Shown one piece after another: positions 55,220-64,000 of a stretch of 64,000 nucleotides of DNA. Position 1 is the first letter of the stretch; every line of letters starts with the position of its first letter. The stretch comes from Brienomyrus brachyistius (taxonomy: Eukaryota; Chordata; Actinopteri; Osteoglossiformes; Mormyridae). The DNA is taken from the NCBI RefSeq assembly GCF_023856365.1, contig NC_064539.1, forward strand, positions 15,265,519-15,329,518, given 5' to 3'. Below the pieces are notes generated by a model, which saw nothing but the letters and a program-made list of their open reading frames with translations, did not search any database and was not told the origin of the DNA. The translations under genes and the position numbers were made by a program.

Positions 55220-55900
55220 TAAATTTTTGAGGTTTTCCAGACAGGATTTAGGGCACTTCATAGCATTGAAACTGCTCTTTTGAAAGTAACAAATGATCAA
55301 TGATCTTTTTTTATTCTCCACTCCAGTGCTATCAGGGCTGTTTTTGGGGGCTTTTCCTTTTTAATATACATATGCTACCACTAGGGCACATTATTAAGAG
55401 CAGTAACATTTCATTCCACTCTCATGCTGATGATGTTCAGCGTTATCATCCCATGAAACCCAGTGATCCAGATGCCCTAAACCATGTCTTTGAGTGCCTG
55501 GAGAAGATCAAAAGATGGATGCACGCAAGTTTCTTGTAGTTTAATGATGGAAAACTGAAGTAATTTTATTTGGTTCACCCAAATTTACCAGCAATTTCAT
55601 GAGTGAACTAGACTCTGACACCTTACGTAGAGAAACACAGCGAAAATATTGGTGTCATTTTTGATTCTGAAGTTTGAAAAAACAAGCGTCCGAGGTTGTT
55701 AAAAGCAGTTTCTTTCACCTTTAGGACAATTTCGAAAATCTAATCATGCTTATCCTTCCTGGACTTAGAGAATGTTATTCATGCCTTCATCTCATTCTGT
55801 TTAGACTACTGTAATTACATCTACTTTCGTGTCATCAGTCAAATTTGCTGCATCTCCAGTTGATCAAAAATGCCACTATGGCCCTCTTCACTGGTACAAA
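55220..55900 (+). mobile_element. LINE reverse transcriptase fragment
   Basis: Plus-strand pieces follow the RT of L2/CR1-like fish LINEs. VFQTGFRALHSIETALLKVT is an early palm segment. After a deletion comes GLFLFNIHMLPLGHIIKSS, then SHADDVQRYHPMKPSDPDAL, where the catalytic Y/F-A-D-D motif reads HADD (55423-55434). EKIKRWMHASFLQFNDGK... and VIHAFISFCLDYCNY are the following thumb-side motifs. Stops after 55536 and frame changes show it is dead. The catalytic Asp pair is kept, but the residue before it is changed. Confidence 0.8.
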
Positions 55901-56397
55901 TAGATAAAGCGTATTACTTCAGTTTTAGTATCTCCTCACTTTTATTCATTAGCCATTGGGGACAACTAAGTGTGTAAATGAATAGGCAGCATATTATGTG
56001 TTGTGAATTTTTAACATCTTTAATTTCATTTGACAATTGTATTTATCATTTATTTTAATGAGGGTATAAGGCATGTTGTGCTTAGCAACAAATTGTTTTC
56101 GTATATATTTCTTTATTATTACTCCTTGAATTTTCCATGTGAAGCACTTTGGTCAGAGGAAGTTCTCTTTCTTACTGTTTCTGCTCTGCTTGCGCTCCAA
56201 TGGCTTTGTTGCTTTGCCAAAAAAATGAAACATTAATCTGTCATTTCAATATTTTCTTTTATTTTACTGTAACAACCTGGCATGTAACCCCATCTCTCAT
56301 CTATTTTAGTGGCCATAAAATGGATTTTTCTGTCCTCGTGGTGCAGTTTTTCCCAGCAAAAGTCAGATAAGCGAGACGTACTAATTTAGGCAGACCC
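55901..56397. other. Unassigned DNA
   Basis: No element or coding signal recognised. The first part may be the 3' continuation of the LINE fragment. Confidence 0.35.
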
Positions 56398-56536
56398 ATC
56401 CATCCATCCATTTTCTGGAACAGCCTATAATATTCAGGGTCGCGGGAGGTTAGGGGCCTATTCCAGAAGCTACAGGCGTAAGGTAGGGAACAGTGCAAGA
56501 TGGGGTGCCAACCCATCTCAGGGAACAATTGAGGCA
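56398..56536 (-). repeat. SINE family A 3' fragment
   Basis: The plus strand begins 'catccatccattttctggaa' and goes through 'cagggtcgcgggaggttagg', 'tacaggcgtaaggtagggaa' and 'gatggggtgccaacccatct'. This is the reverse of the family A tail and 3' body; the head is absent. A typical 5'-truncated insertion. Confidence 0.8.
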
Positions 56537-56667
56537 GATGTTTATCTAAAATACATACAAGACAATTTTATAAATTTACATTTCATTAGTTGAATTAGCA
56601 ATTATTCCAAGGTTTTAGCTGAAAATTATTTTAAGTTTAATTGCACTGGATATACATTGGGAATGCC
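56537..56667. other. Unassigned DNA
   Basis: No element recognised. Confidence 0.3.
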
Positions 56668-56770
56668 ACAGCACCTCCATGTACAATACAGCACATCCAC
56701 ATGTACCACAGCACTGCTGCGTATACTACAACACCTCCCACATGAAAAACAGCACATCCATGTGTTTAAA
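56668..56770. repeat. Degenerate 24-27 bp tandem repeat
   Basis: Four imperfect units of the type 'cagcacctccatgtacaata' recur as cagcacatccacatgtacca, cagcactgctgcgtatacta and caacacctcccacatgaaaa. Confidence 0.75.
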
Positions 56771-56789
56771 CATGCTGTTTGTCACGGAT

Positions 56790-57125
56790 AATCCATAGCT
56801 TGCACAGAAGTCCAATAACAACTTGTCTCCAATGTTCCCCCTCATGTGAGTATTGAAGTCTCCCAGTAGACCCATAAACTCTGGTCATTCATTATTTCTA
56901 AAAAGGTTGGATACACTGAACTGGTGTTTAGTGCATATACAAAAACAACAGTCAAGGAAGTGCCATTTCTGTGACTTCCCACATAGATGCAACCCTCTTT
57001 TCCACCAAAAACACCCAACTGCACAGCCCTCAGCTTGAGACTTGTGTGTGCCCATCACTGCCCGAGGCCCTTCACCATGGGGAACTCTGGGTCAGGAGAA
57101 ACTCCACCCGACCAGGAAATTTGGT
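56790..57125 (-). mobile_element. LINE endonuclease-domain fragment
   Basis: The minus-strand frame 57024-56842 reads SLTVVFVYALNTSSVYPTFL. This fits the apurinic-like endonuclease core of a LINE, where V-V-x-V-Y-A-P-N is followed shortly by G-D-F-N. Here the P is lost, a deletion follows, and the GDFN-equivalent reads WETSILT-like garble before a stop. The endonuclease nicks target DNA to start insertion; this copy is inactive. Confidence 0.55.
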
Positions 57126-57179
57126 TCCAGAGCCCACACTGTGCAGGGAGATAAGGCTGTCTATATTTTGCATAAACCT

Positions 57180-57440
57180 TTGCTTATTTAGGAGATGCTT
57201 CTGTCCAAAGTGACACAGAGGATGGAGAACATTATACTTTATCTTTAGCACATACCGTTCTACCTACCGCAGCATACCGGGTTCCTTCACACCCAGAGGT
57301 AATGTTCCACATTCCCAAAGCCAGTGTCCATTTCCAAGGTCTGATCCATCTGGGTTCTTCCTGCTCATGCGTGCCACCTAAATGCCACATTTACATTTAC
57401 AGCGTTTCTCAGACATCCTTACTCAGAGCGACTTGCACAA
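57180..57440 (-). repeat. Two SINE family B tail fragments
   Basis: 'aggagatgcttctgtccaaa' plus 'gtgacac' (57191-57217) and 'gcgtttctcagacatcctta' plus 'ctcagagcgacttgcacaaa' (57402-57441) both echo the reverse of the family B tail, the second only weakly. The material between them, including 57440-57560, is unassigned. Confidence 0.4.
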
Positions 57441-58143
57441 ATGCCACATCAACTGACCCCTCATCTTTCACCGTGTGGATGGTGAGCGCACAAGAGGGCC
57501 CCCCCAGCCATTTGGGACTGAGCCTGGACACTTCAGGCACATGCCAGAGATCAACACCCCCTGGTCCACCCCCAGGGGAAGAAAATAATGATCAGCCTAT
57601 AGCGGACATGGTACTGTTCAAATAACAGTAAGTCCAATTTTGTTTTTATATATGAAAAAAAAATAGGTCCATGTCCAACCTAAGACACGGGAATGATCAA
57701 GGTGCTGATGTAATGCATGCCAGAGGCAGAGCTTTTCACCAAAAGCCCATTATAAAGAAAGAGGGACGCAGAGCAGTGCTGCATAGCTAAGATACCTGTT
57801 CAGATCCTGGTACTCTGTGTACTCTCATTCCTGTGTTCGCTGGAGCTTCCTTTGGGCACACTTGTCTCCAAAGACAGGCACTTCAGATGAATTATTGACC
57901 ATAAATCCCCCTTTGCATATGTGTCTGAGTGCTTTAGGATGGTATGTTTCTTCATCTTAAGTTAGATCGCACCTTTCACTCTTCAGACACTCACCACCTC
58001 CAAATGAATAAGCTGGTATTAAAAATGGATGGATCAATGGCCAAATTAAATACTTCTACGTTTTAAGGAGGGCATAACCAATGTGATACCAATTATCTTA
58101 AGAGCTTAATTCTTTGGATGATTCGGGTTTGCATGATTAGTAT
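57441..58143. other. Unassigned DNA
   Basis: No gene or element recognised, apart from a 'ggatgg' SINE-tail-like word near 58028. Confidence 0.35.
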
Positions 58144-58320
58144 ATACATTCATGGCCGAAATTATTGGCACCCCTAGAATTTTTCCAGAAAATGCACCCT
58201 TTCTCCCATAAAATTGTCACAATTACAAATGTTTTGGTATATACATGCTTATTTCCTTTATGTGCATACGAATAACACAAAAAAAAAAACTGAGAAAGTT
58301 TTATAAGGCCATGACTGTAT
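58144..58320. mobile_element. Tc1/mariner-type MITE
   Basis: The left end 'atacattcatggcc' (58144-58157) and the reverse complement of the right end 'atacagtcatggcc' (58307-58320) agree at 13 of 14 positions. The sequence after the left end, 'gaaattattggcacccctag', is the terminus style of fish Tc1-like elements. The junctions sit in TA-rich words, in line with TA target preference. About 177 bp with no coding capacity, so it is non-autonomous. Confidence 0.8.
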
Positions 58321-59267
58321 GGCAGTAAATCCATGTAATAATTATATATAGTGTCAGATTAGTGTGCATCTGCTCTTTTGATTAGACCTGCCTAAATATA
58401 AGAGGCATAACATATGAATATTGCACAGTGAGAATATGATGGGACATTTCTCTGAGTGGTGGAGAGGCAGAGTTAAGCCCCAGCCACTGGCCTGGTACAT
58501 GCTTGACGACTCAATCTCTCGTTGGACGCTGAGAAGGACACGACATACGCAAACACCTACAGAGATGCTGCTGGAGACATAAGGCCCAGTCAGATTTGAA
58601 GACTCACATGCAAATTGGCACAGAGCAGGGTACCCTCATGCATTTTTAACTAGAAGACTCTGAAACGTACTGTCTCTGGCATGGAAAGTGCCTAAGCATG
58701 TAAATATTCAAACATGAGTCATAAGAGATATTTTTCCTTCATCAGTGGATTATAGAGACACACATGAACTGTTGAAAAATGTCAACCAATCATAATTTTT
58801 GACTTCATGGCATGATAAAAAGACTAACATTTTAATAATACTGAAGATCATGTACAACTAAAATATGTGGTAGAAATCACATGAAACAGATGATTCCTGA
58901 AACAGGAAATGAATCTTTTATACACACTTACATAGTGACAAATATCAGAAATCCACTTCACGTCTTCCCAAGTTCACAGAGAACAAAAACATACCCTGTC
59001 CTGATATTAAATAAAAATTACTTGCAGCATAGCTTGCAAGCAGCATATTTCCAAAAGTTTTGCTCCAAATCCACATATATCAAAGGCAGACTGCTTGACA
59101 GCATTTGCACGCGTCAAAACTGCTTTGAGAACTTAAATACTTTGACTAATGCTAAACGCTACAAACTTCATCATCCATCAGTTCATTAAAGTTTCTTTTT
59201 TTAATCCCAAGTCCCCATTAATTCTGTTCATCCAGCTTCAAATGACTTTCATCAGGGTTGTGGTGTG
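58321..59267. other. Unassigned DNA
   Basis: No element recognised. The 102-codon frame at 58881-59189 has no domain-like motif. Confidence 0.35.
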
Positions 59268-59360
59268 TGTGTGGTCCAGGTATACCTTACATTGTGGGGA
59301 CCATTTATCCACCCATCCATCCATCCATCTATCCATCCTCCTAACCCTAACCCTGAACAC
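59268..59360. repeat. Piece of the 'cattgtggggacc' repeat with ATCC and telomere-like words
   Basis: 'cattgtggggacc' (59291-59303) is the word seen at 51093-51105. It is followed by an (ATCC)n run and 'ctaaccctaaccctgaac' (59340-59357). Confidence 0.5.
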
Positions 59361-59419
59361 CTTTCATGCCTCTGAGTACTTCATACTGACCAGACTTGAC
59401 TAACCATGGGTCACCAAGG

Positions 59420-59575
59420 GCATTAGGAGTAATTTTTAGCCCTCCCCTCCCCCCCACTTAAATGTGTATTTATTGGTTTAAATTATGAATAGTTTTTCAT
59501 GCCTCCCCCAGGTAAAGATTTAGCCCCCCTATCCATTCACCTCTAACTATGCCACTGGGTATCACTAAAGACAGA
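59420..59575. repeat. C-run-rich repeat related to 41510-41825
   Basis: It holds 'cccctcccccccactt', 'gcctcccccaggtaaag' and 'agcccccctatcc', ending 'ctaactatgccactgggta'. It is non-coding and of unknown class. Confidence 0.4.
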
Positions 59576-59584
59576 CTTGAGAGA

Positions 59585-60190
59585 CTAACAAAATCAGTGA
59601 TAGAGCTGTACCTGAATCCTGCGCATAAAGCAAAAGTTAAGACAAGCAAACATCTAATATAGCACCAACCAAATGAGTTTTACGGGAAGCCAGGAAGACT
59701 CTTACAGCAGTTCTACCAGTCTGTGGTTGCAGGGGTAATCTTCTATGCTATGGTGTGTTGGGGCAATAATGCAACGAGAAGGGACTCAAACAAACTCAAT
59801 AAACTGATTAAGGGCTGCCTCTGTTCTGGGAATCCACCTGGATTCCTTGCAAACAACCATCTGAAATAGAACACTTAAGAAGATTTTCCCCGTACTGGAC
59901 AATATCTTTCACGCCCTGCACCACACCCTGGTCAAACAGACAAGCACATTCAGCAACAGACTCTCTCAGCTGCTGTGCTCCAGCGAGCGCCAAGGCCATT
60001 TCTCCCATTAGCCATCAGATACTACAATAAGTGACTCCCCTGACCCCCTCCCCACTCAGTCGCCCTCTAGAATAGTATTGGACATTAATGTTGCACATTT
60101 AGCATTGTGTATATGTACAGTGATGTCACTTTTGTCTGTGCTGCTGTGCCTTTTGGAATTTCCTTCAGGATCAATAAAGTATTTTTAATA
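59585..60190 (+). mobile_element. LINE 3' end (Rex1/L2-like)
   Basis: The plus strand encodes LLQQFYQSVVAGVIFYAMVC, then WGNNATRRDSNKLNKLIKG, and later FLPLAIRYYNK before a stop. These are the conserved C-terminal motifs that follow the RT of fish Rex1/L2-type ORF2. The 3' untranslated part ends with 'ttccttcaggatcaataaag' (60161-60180). Stops and frame changes are present. It is 5'-truncated, as most LINE copies are. Confidence 0.8.
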
Positions 60191-60834
60191 TTACTGAGCA
60201 ACAGAACATTAACCATACAGAGCTTCATAAAGCAGTTTGGTTTCAAGAAACCTCTTTTGCGTCAGGAATAAGTTATCCTGCTATGATGTCCCTTTAAAAG
60301 CATCCTGGGGAGTGCATAGTGACCATGCATAAAATGCATAAAAATTCTACAGAATGCGTAAGCGTAAGGATTGTCATGGCTCCCTTTCTGAAACATAAGG
60401 TGTTGATCTGAATAATTAGAATGTAGTGATATAGAAGCTTTGGAAGGTGGGTAAAGGGGATTATTTCAGGGGCAGATGGCTCGAGCCAGATTAAAAATCT
60501 GGCCAGAACACCATGGTGGCACCCCTAGTTTCATGCAACAGGTGCCATGAAATCATTGCTTTCGCAACCGCGATGAATCACGACCTTAGCTTAGCATCTA
60601 AATGGGACGCCATGGCACTTATTCATCCATGGTACAAAAGGTCTGTTTTGCCACCCTGGATAAAGAGAAGTGTATGTATGTACTTAATTATTTTTTTGTC
60701 CTAGTCAGTTTCTCCTAACAGGTATATGTATATCTTCAGAAAAACCTTACTAATAAAGTTAGCTAAGGTTCATGTTAATTTATCTTACATAATATTTAGT
60801 GAGAAATGTATCATTTGAAGGAAGTTGTAAAAGA
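60191..60834. other. Unassigned DNA
   Basis: No element or coding signal recognised between the two LINE copies. Confidence 0.35.
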
Positions 60835-61790
60835 GTGATTGATTCGGCGTACAGAGACGAGGTCCAGCAGCTGTCCACGTGGTGCAGTGAGAACAACCTG
60901 TCGCTGAATGTGGACAAAACCAAGGAAATGGTTGTCGACTTCAGGAGAACTCACCCCAGCCACACACCACTCAGCATCCACGGCTACACGGTTGAGATGG
61001 TAAAAAACACCAAGTTCCTGGGAGTTCACATCTCAGACGACCTCACCTGGACCACCAACACCACCTCCATCACCAAAAAGGCCCAGCAACGTCTCCACTT
61101 CCTGAGACGGCTTAAGCGAGCCAACCTCCCACCCTCACTGTGTTCTACAGGGGCACTATACAGAGTGTCCTGACCAGCTGCATCTCCGTCTGGTTTGGAA
61201 ACAGCACGGTTTCCGATAACCGACGGCTTCAAAGGATCGCAAAAGCAGCTGGGAACATCATCGGTGCGTCTCTTCCATCGCTGCAAGACATCTTCAACAA
61301 GCGCTGCATCAGGAGGGCCTCCTGCATCGTGCTTGACTCCTCTCATCCTTCACACGGACTCTTCTCACTCCTCCCATCTGGCAGACGCCATCGCATCATC
61401 AGGACTCGATCTTCCAGGCTGCGGGATAGCTTTTTCCCACAAGTCATTAGACTCCTGAACACACTTACCCCCCCACACATACCCGGACTGCTAACAAGTT
61501 GACTCCTGCACATCTGCACTTTACACACAAACTCTGCTACAAGCATTTTTGCACTTCTGCCACTTATTTGCAAATTTTCCATATATAACTATTGTAACCT
61601 CTCCATCTCCAAGTATAGTATATTTTTTGTATACCTTATATTTATTTACTTTGTTTACCACGTGCCTATTTGTTACGTCTTTCTCTCGTCTGCACTGAAA
61701 AAAACTGGAGCAACGTCATCTCGTCTCTCTATGTACCTGTACAGTATATGGCAGAGATGACAATAAAGTTTACTTTGACTTTGAAATGTG
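60835..61790 (+). mobile_element. 5'-truncated LINE, best preserved in the window
   Basis: A plus-strand frame from about 60840 reads AYRDEVQQLSTWCSENNLSL, NVDKTKEMVVDFRRT, and FLGVHISDDLTWTTNT...KKAQQRLHFLRRLKRANLPPSL, the end of the RT palm and the thumb of L2-like ORF2. One frameshift near 61140 moves reading to the next frame, which stays open to a stop at 61500: FYRGTIQSVLTSCISVWFGN, then IIGASLPSLQDIFNKRCIRR, and RLRDSFFPQVIRLLNTL. The catalytic YADD box lies upstream of the truncation and is absent. A 290-bp 3' UTR ends 'gatgacaataaagtttactt'. With one frameshift in about 220 codons, it is much younger than the other LINE pieces. Confidence 0.88.
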
Positions 61791-62597
61791 ACACTGTTAC
61801 TCCCATCCATGCACTGAGCTGCCAGCTTCACCCCAAGCTCAGTCTTCTTGGTCCCAGAGCACTAAGTTTGATGGTCTAGCCTGGTCTGTCTTGGGTAATT
61901 TGTAGTTTCGGTTTCTTACCATAATACTGTGGTTCTTGTGCCCTGCCTGCCGTTCTCACCCGAGTCCTTCTCTAGTACTCATTATACCAGAACCTCCCAG
62001 CCAGCCCCTGGCCTCTGCTCCAGCATGTTACCTGTCTTTTATGGTGTTCAGGGGCAGAAAGACCCATAACATGGGGCATGTGGTCCAATCTAATTCCTTG
62101 GCACTTTGCATCTGCGTTTGGCCTGATTTATATGACGATAAAACAAGTTTCCATGTACTCAAGGTCGGCCTTTTGAGAATATTGCAGTGTTCGGGAAGCC
62201 GAACATGTAATAAAAAACATTTTACATTTATGATACATTTAGAAGCAGATGTTACAATCCAAAATTAATTTCAATAATTTATGTAAAGAAATGGTATGAT
62301 ATTTATAAAGCAAAAAAGGTCAAAATTAATTTCTCACAAACCCATCTAAAAGTAAGTGATTTTATAGAGCAAGGACGGAATGATTTTTAAACGTGTGCTA
62401 GATAATCTCGAAAAGGAACAATTGCTTGCTAAGTTTTGTTTCCTATGATACAATAAAAATTATTAGTGAAACTTAAACCCCCTGTGCTGAATCAACTAGC
62501 ATTTTGGTGGTGACATGCCAGCGCACAAGGATAAATGCTCACAACAGTGTAGGCCACAGTGTAAGCTCTGAGAGTAAATTCTGAGTAAGTCCGATTC
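61791..62597. other. Unassigned DNA
   Basis: No gene recognised. The 110-codon frame at 61936-62268 has no domain-like motif. Confidence 0.35.
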
Positions 62598-62693
62598 AGG
62601 GGGGCGTTTCCCAAAAGCTCCCTTTAGCAACTTTAGTTGCATGGTTCCAACTATGTAAGTTGCTAACTATGCCTTTGGGAAACATACCCCAGG
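62598..62693. mobile_element. Short inverted-repeat element ('gtttcccaaa' MITE)
   Basis: The left end 'aggggggcgtttcccaaaag' and the reverse complement of the right end 'cctggggtatgtttcccaaa' form an imperfect inverted repeat of about 20 bases enclosing 55 bases. The inner part has further 'aactttagttgc' and 'gtaagttgctaac' symmetry. It is too short to code and resembles the words at 25857-25985. Confidence 0.6.
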
Positions 62694-63667
62694 TCAGCAG
62701 GGGAATAGTAAACAACATTACGAAGTCTGTGACATTAATAACAGGCTTCTGTACTGCCCGGAGCCTAATTTTGGTTAGACAAATGGATATCTAATCAATA
62801 CAGAAACAAACTAAAATAAAGCAGAAGTCCAACTTCATTAGAAATATGTATACAAGCTACTCAGTCTGACACATCATGACAAAGCTTGTATCGTAAACTC
62901 ATTTGTTGACTGAAATGCAAAATAATTACATTGTTCTTGTTACAGTGCTAAAAAAAAGTTATGAGTATGCTAACGGTGTATCTAGGTTGAGAGTCTTTGC
63001 ATTTATCATAAATCCTGGGGAAATGTCCTGTAAAGCTGATTTTCCTTAATATCATATTCTTTATGTCTTAGGTATGTTTTGAGGTTTAATGTTTTACTTA
63101 AAAATTTGATCTGTCAGAATTGCCTTAATCATTGATAGGCTGTTCTGGAATATAAACCTTGATAAGTAAATCTGCCCAAATCTGCAACAACTACTGCTCC
63201 CTCTTCCTAAGTGTTACAGCTTTGGTTTATACAGTTTTGTTTTACCATCCTTTAGATGCTCCAGAGAAATCCCCGTGTCTTTGAAATGCTCTTTGAAATA
63301 TGCATGACAAATAAAAGACAAAAAATTACCCAAGGCATGAATGCTCTTTGTTTCAGCGCTCAGCTGTCATAAATACTTTATACTATTTAATTGCTGAAGT
63401 TCAATATATTTTCTCATAACTTGTGAAAATTCAAAAGTAAACACAAGGCTGTGCATTCACATTAAGTGAATATTTTTTGCCCATTAAAGTAATAACATAT
63501 ATAGTTACAACAAATAAGTTGTATATGCTATAAGAAAGAAATAATAGTCAACTATGCATATTAAGACATTTTATTTATCATTATAACGTAATCATTTGTA
63601 TTTTATGTGCTTTTAACTGTTTATGCAGAACAGGGATGCAGTTTGAGCCTGGCATCTATCCCAGGGA
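62694..63667. other. Unassigned AT-rich DNA
   Basis: No gene or known element recognised. Confidence 0.4.
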
Positions 63668-64000
63668 GTATAGGGCACATGGCAGGGGATACCTTGGACG
63701 GCATGCCAGTGAATCACAGGGCTTATGGCAGGAAACACCCTAGATGGGATGCCAGTGCATCACAGGACACAGAGCAGGGGACACCCTGGATGAGATACCA
63801 GTGCATCACAGGGCACAGAACAGGGGACACCATGGACGGGATGCCAGTCCATCACAGGGCGCATGGCAGGGGACACCCTGGATGGGATACCAGTCCATCA
63901 TAGGGCACAAGGCAGGGGACACCCTGTACCGGATGCCAGTCCATCACAGGGCACAAGGCAGGGGACACCCTGTACGGGATGCCAGTCCATCACAGGGCAC
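63668..64000. repeat. 46-bp satellite derived from SINE 3' sequence, runs off the window
   Basis: The word 'atcac' within 'ccagtccatcacagggc' recurs at 63713, 63759, 63805, 63851, 63897, 63943 and 63989, exactly 46 bases apart. The unit ('gcaggggacaccctggatgg' 'gatgccagtccatcacaggg' 'cacaag') matches the part of fish SINEs reading 'ggatgccagtccatc-cagggcac', also seen here at 30961-31000. The preceding 'tttgagcctggcatctatcc' 'caggga' looks like the adjoining SINE segment. Later units are more alike than the first ones. The array continues past base 64000. Confidence 0.93.

Noticed and set aside
60799..61502. A host gene with RT-like domain
   Set aside because: The order of motifs, 5' truncation and AATAAA-type tail are those of a LINE copy.
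1..64000. Bacterial or viral contamination
   Set aside because: No dense open frames, Shine-Dalgarno-led genes or operons. Microsatellites, SINEs and LINE tails occur throughout, as in fish nuclear DNA.

Overview
This window looks like a stretch of teleost-type fish nuclear genome with no recognisable host gene. It is AT-rich and non-coding. There is no bacterial-style gene packing, and no open frame looks like a conserved host exon. What can be recognised is mobile-element debris typical of ray-finned fish: two tRNA-derived SINE families, fish LINE fragments ending in the usual 'gacaataaa' or 'ggatcaataaag' tails, Tc1/mariner-type DNA transposons, Ty3/gypsy-like LTR pieces, and many micro- and minisatellites. 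All calls were made by eye. I could not search a database, so I name no species, and family names stop at clade level.

Layout. 1-5.7 kb: AT-rich DNA with decayed SINE pieces, a CA microsatellite and a LINE tail. 5.7-9.9 kb: a GC-rich retroelement cluster, made of a solo LTR with a possible target duplication, a broken Pro/Ala-rich open region carrying a 33-bp minisatellite, an antisense LINE fragment, a LINE tail, a Tc1-like end and a second LTR-like piece. 11-18.6 kb: tandem repeats with units of 100, 69, 30 and 76 bp, the last with a four-unit higher-order structure. 18.6-26 kb: mostly unassigned DNA with a few repeats. 26.2-30.7 kb: a LINE fragment, a Tc1 transposase fragment, a mariner-like element and a 31-bp minisatellite. 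30.9-37.9 kb: scattered SINE, Tc1 and LINE pieces and long unassigned AT-rich DNA. 37.9-41.2 kb: a 53-bp minisatellite, then a decayed Ty3/gypsy element on the minus strand (gag end, protease, RT, RNase H, candidate LTR) with no integrase seen. 41.2-50 kb: mostly unassigned. 50-64 kb: a fold-back element, a long AT microsatellite, Tc1 and LINE fragments, a full-length SINE with perfect 12-bp target duplications, a short Tc1-type MITE, a fairly young 5'-truncated LINE, and a 46-bp satellite built from SINE sequence that runs off the window end.

No genes work together here in the operon or pathway sense. Every coding signal I recognise belongs to a mobile element and is interrupted by stops, frameshifts or truncation. 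The window is best read as intergenic or intronic DNA shaped by transposition and tandem duplication. I found no new defence, biosynthetic or regulatory system. The most useful observations are about how repeats arise from other repeats and about element ages and nesting.
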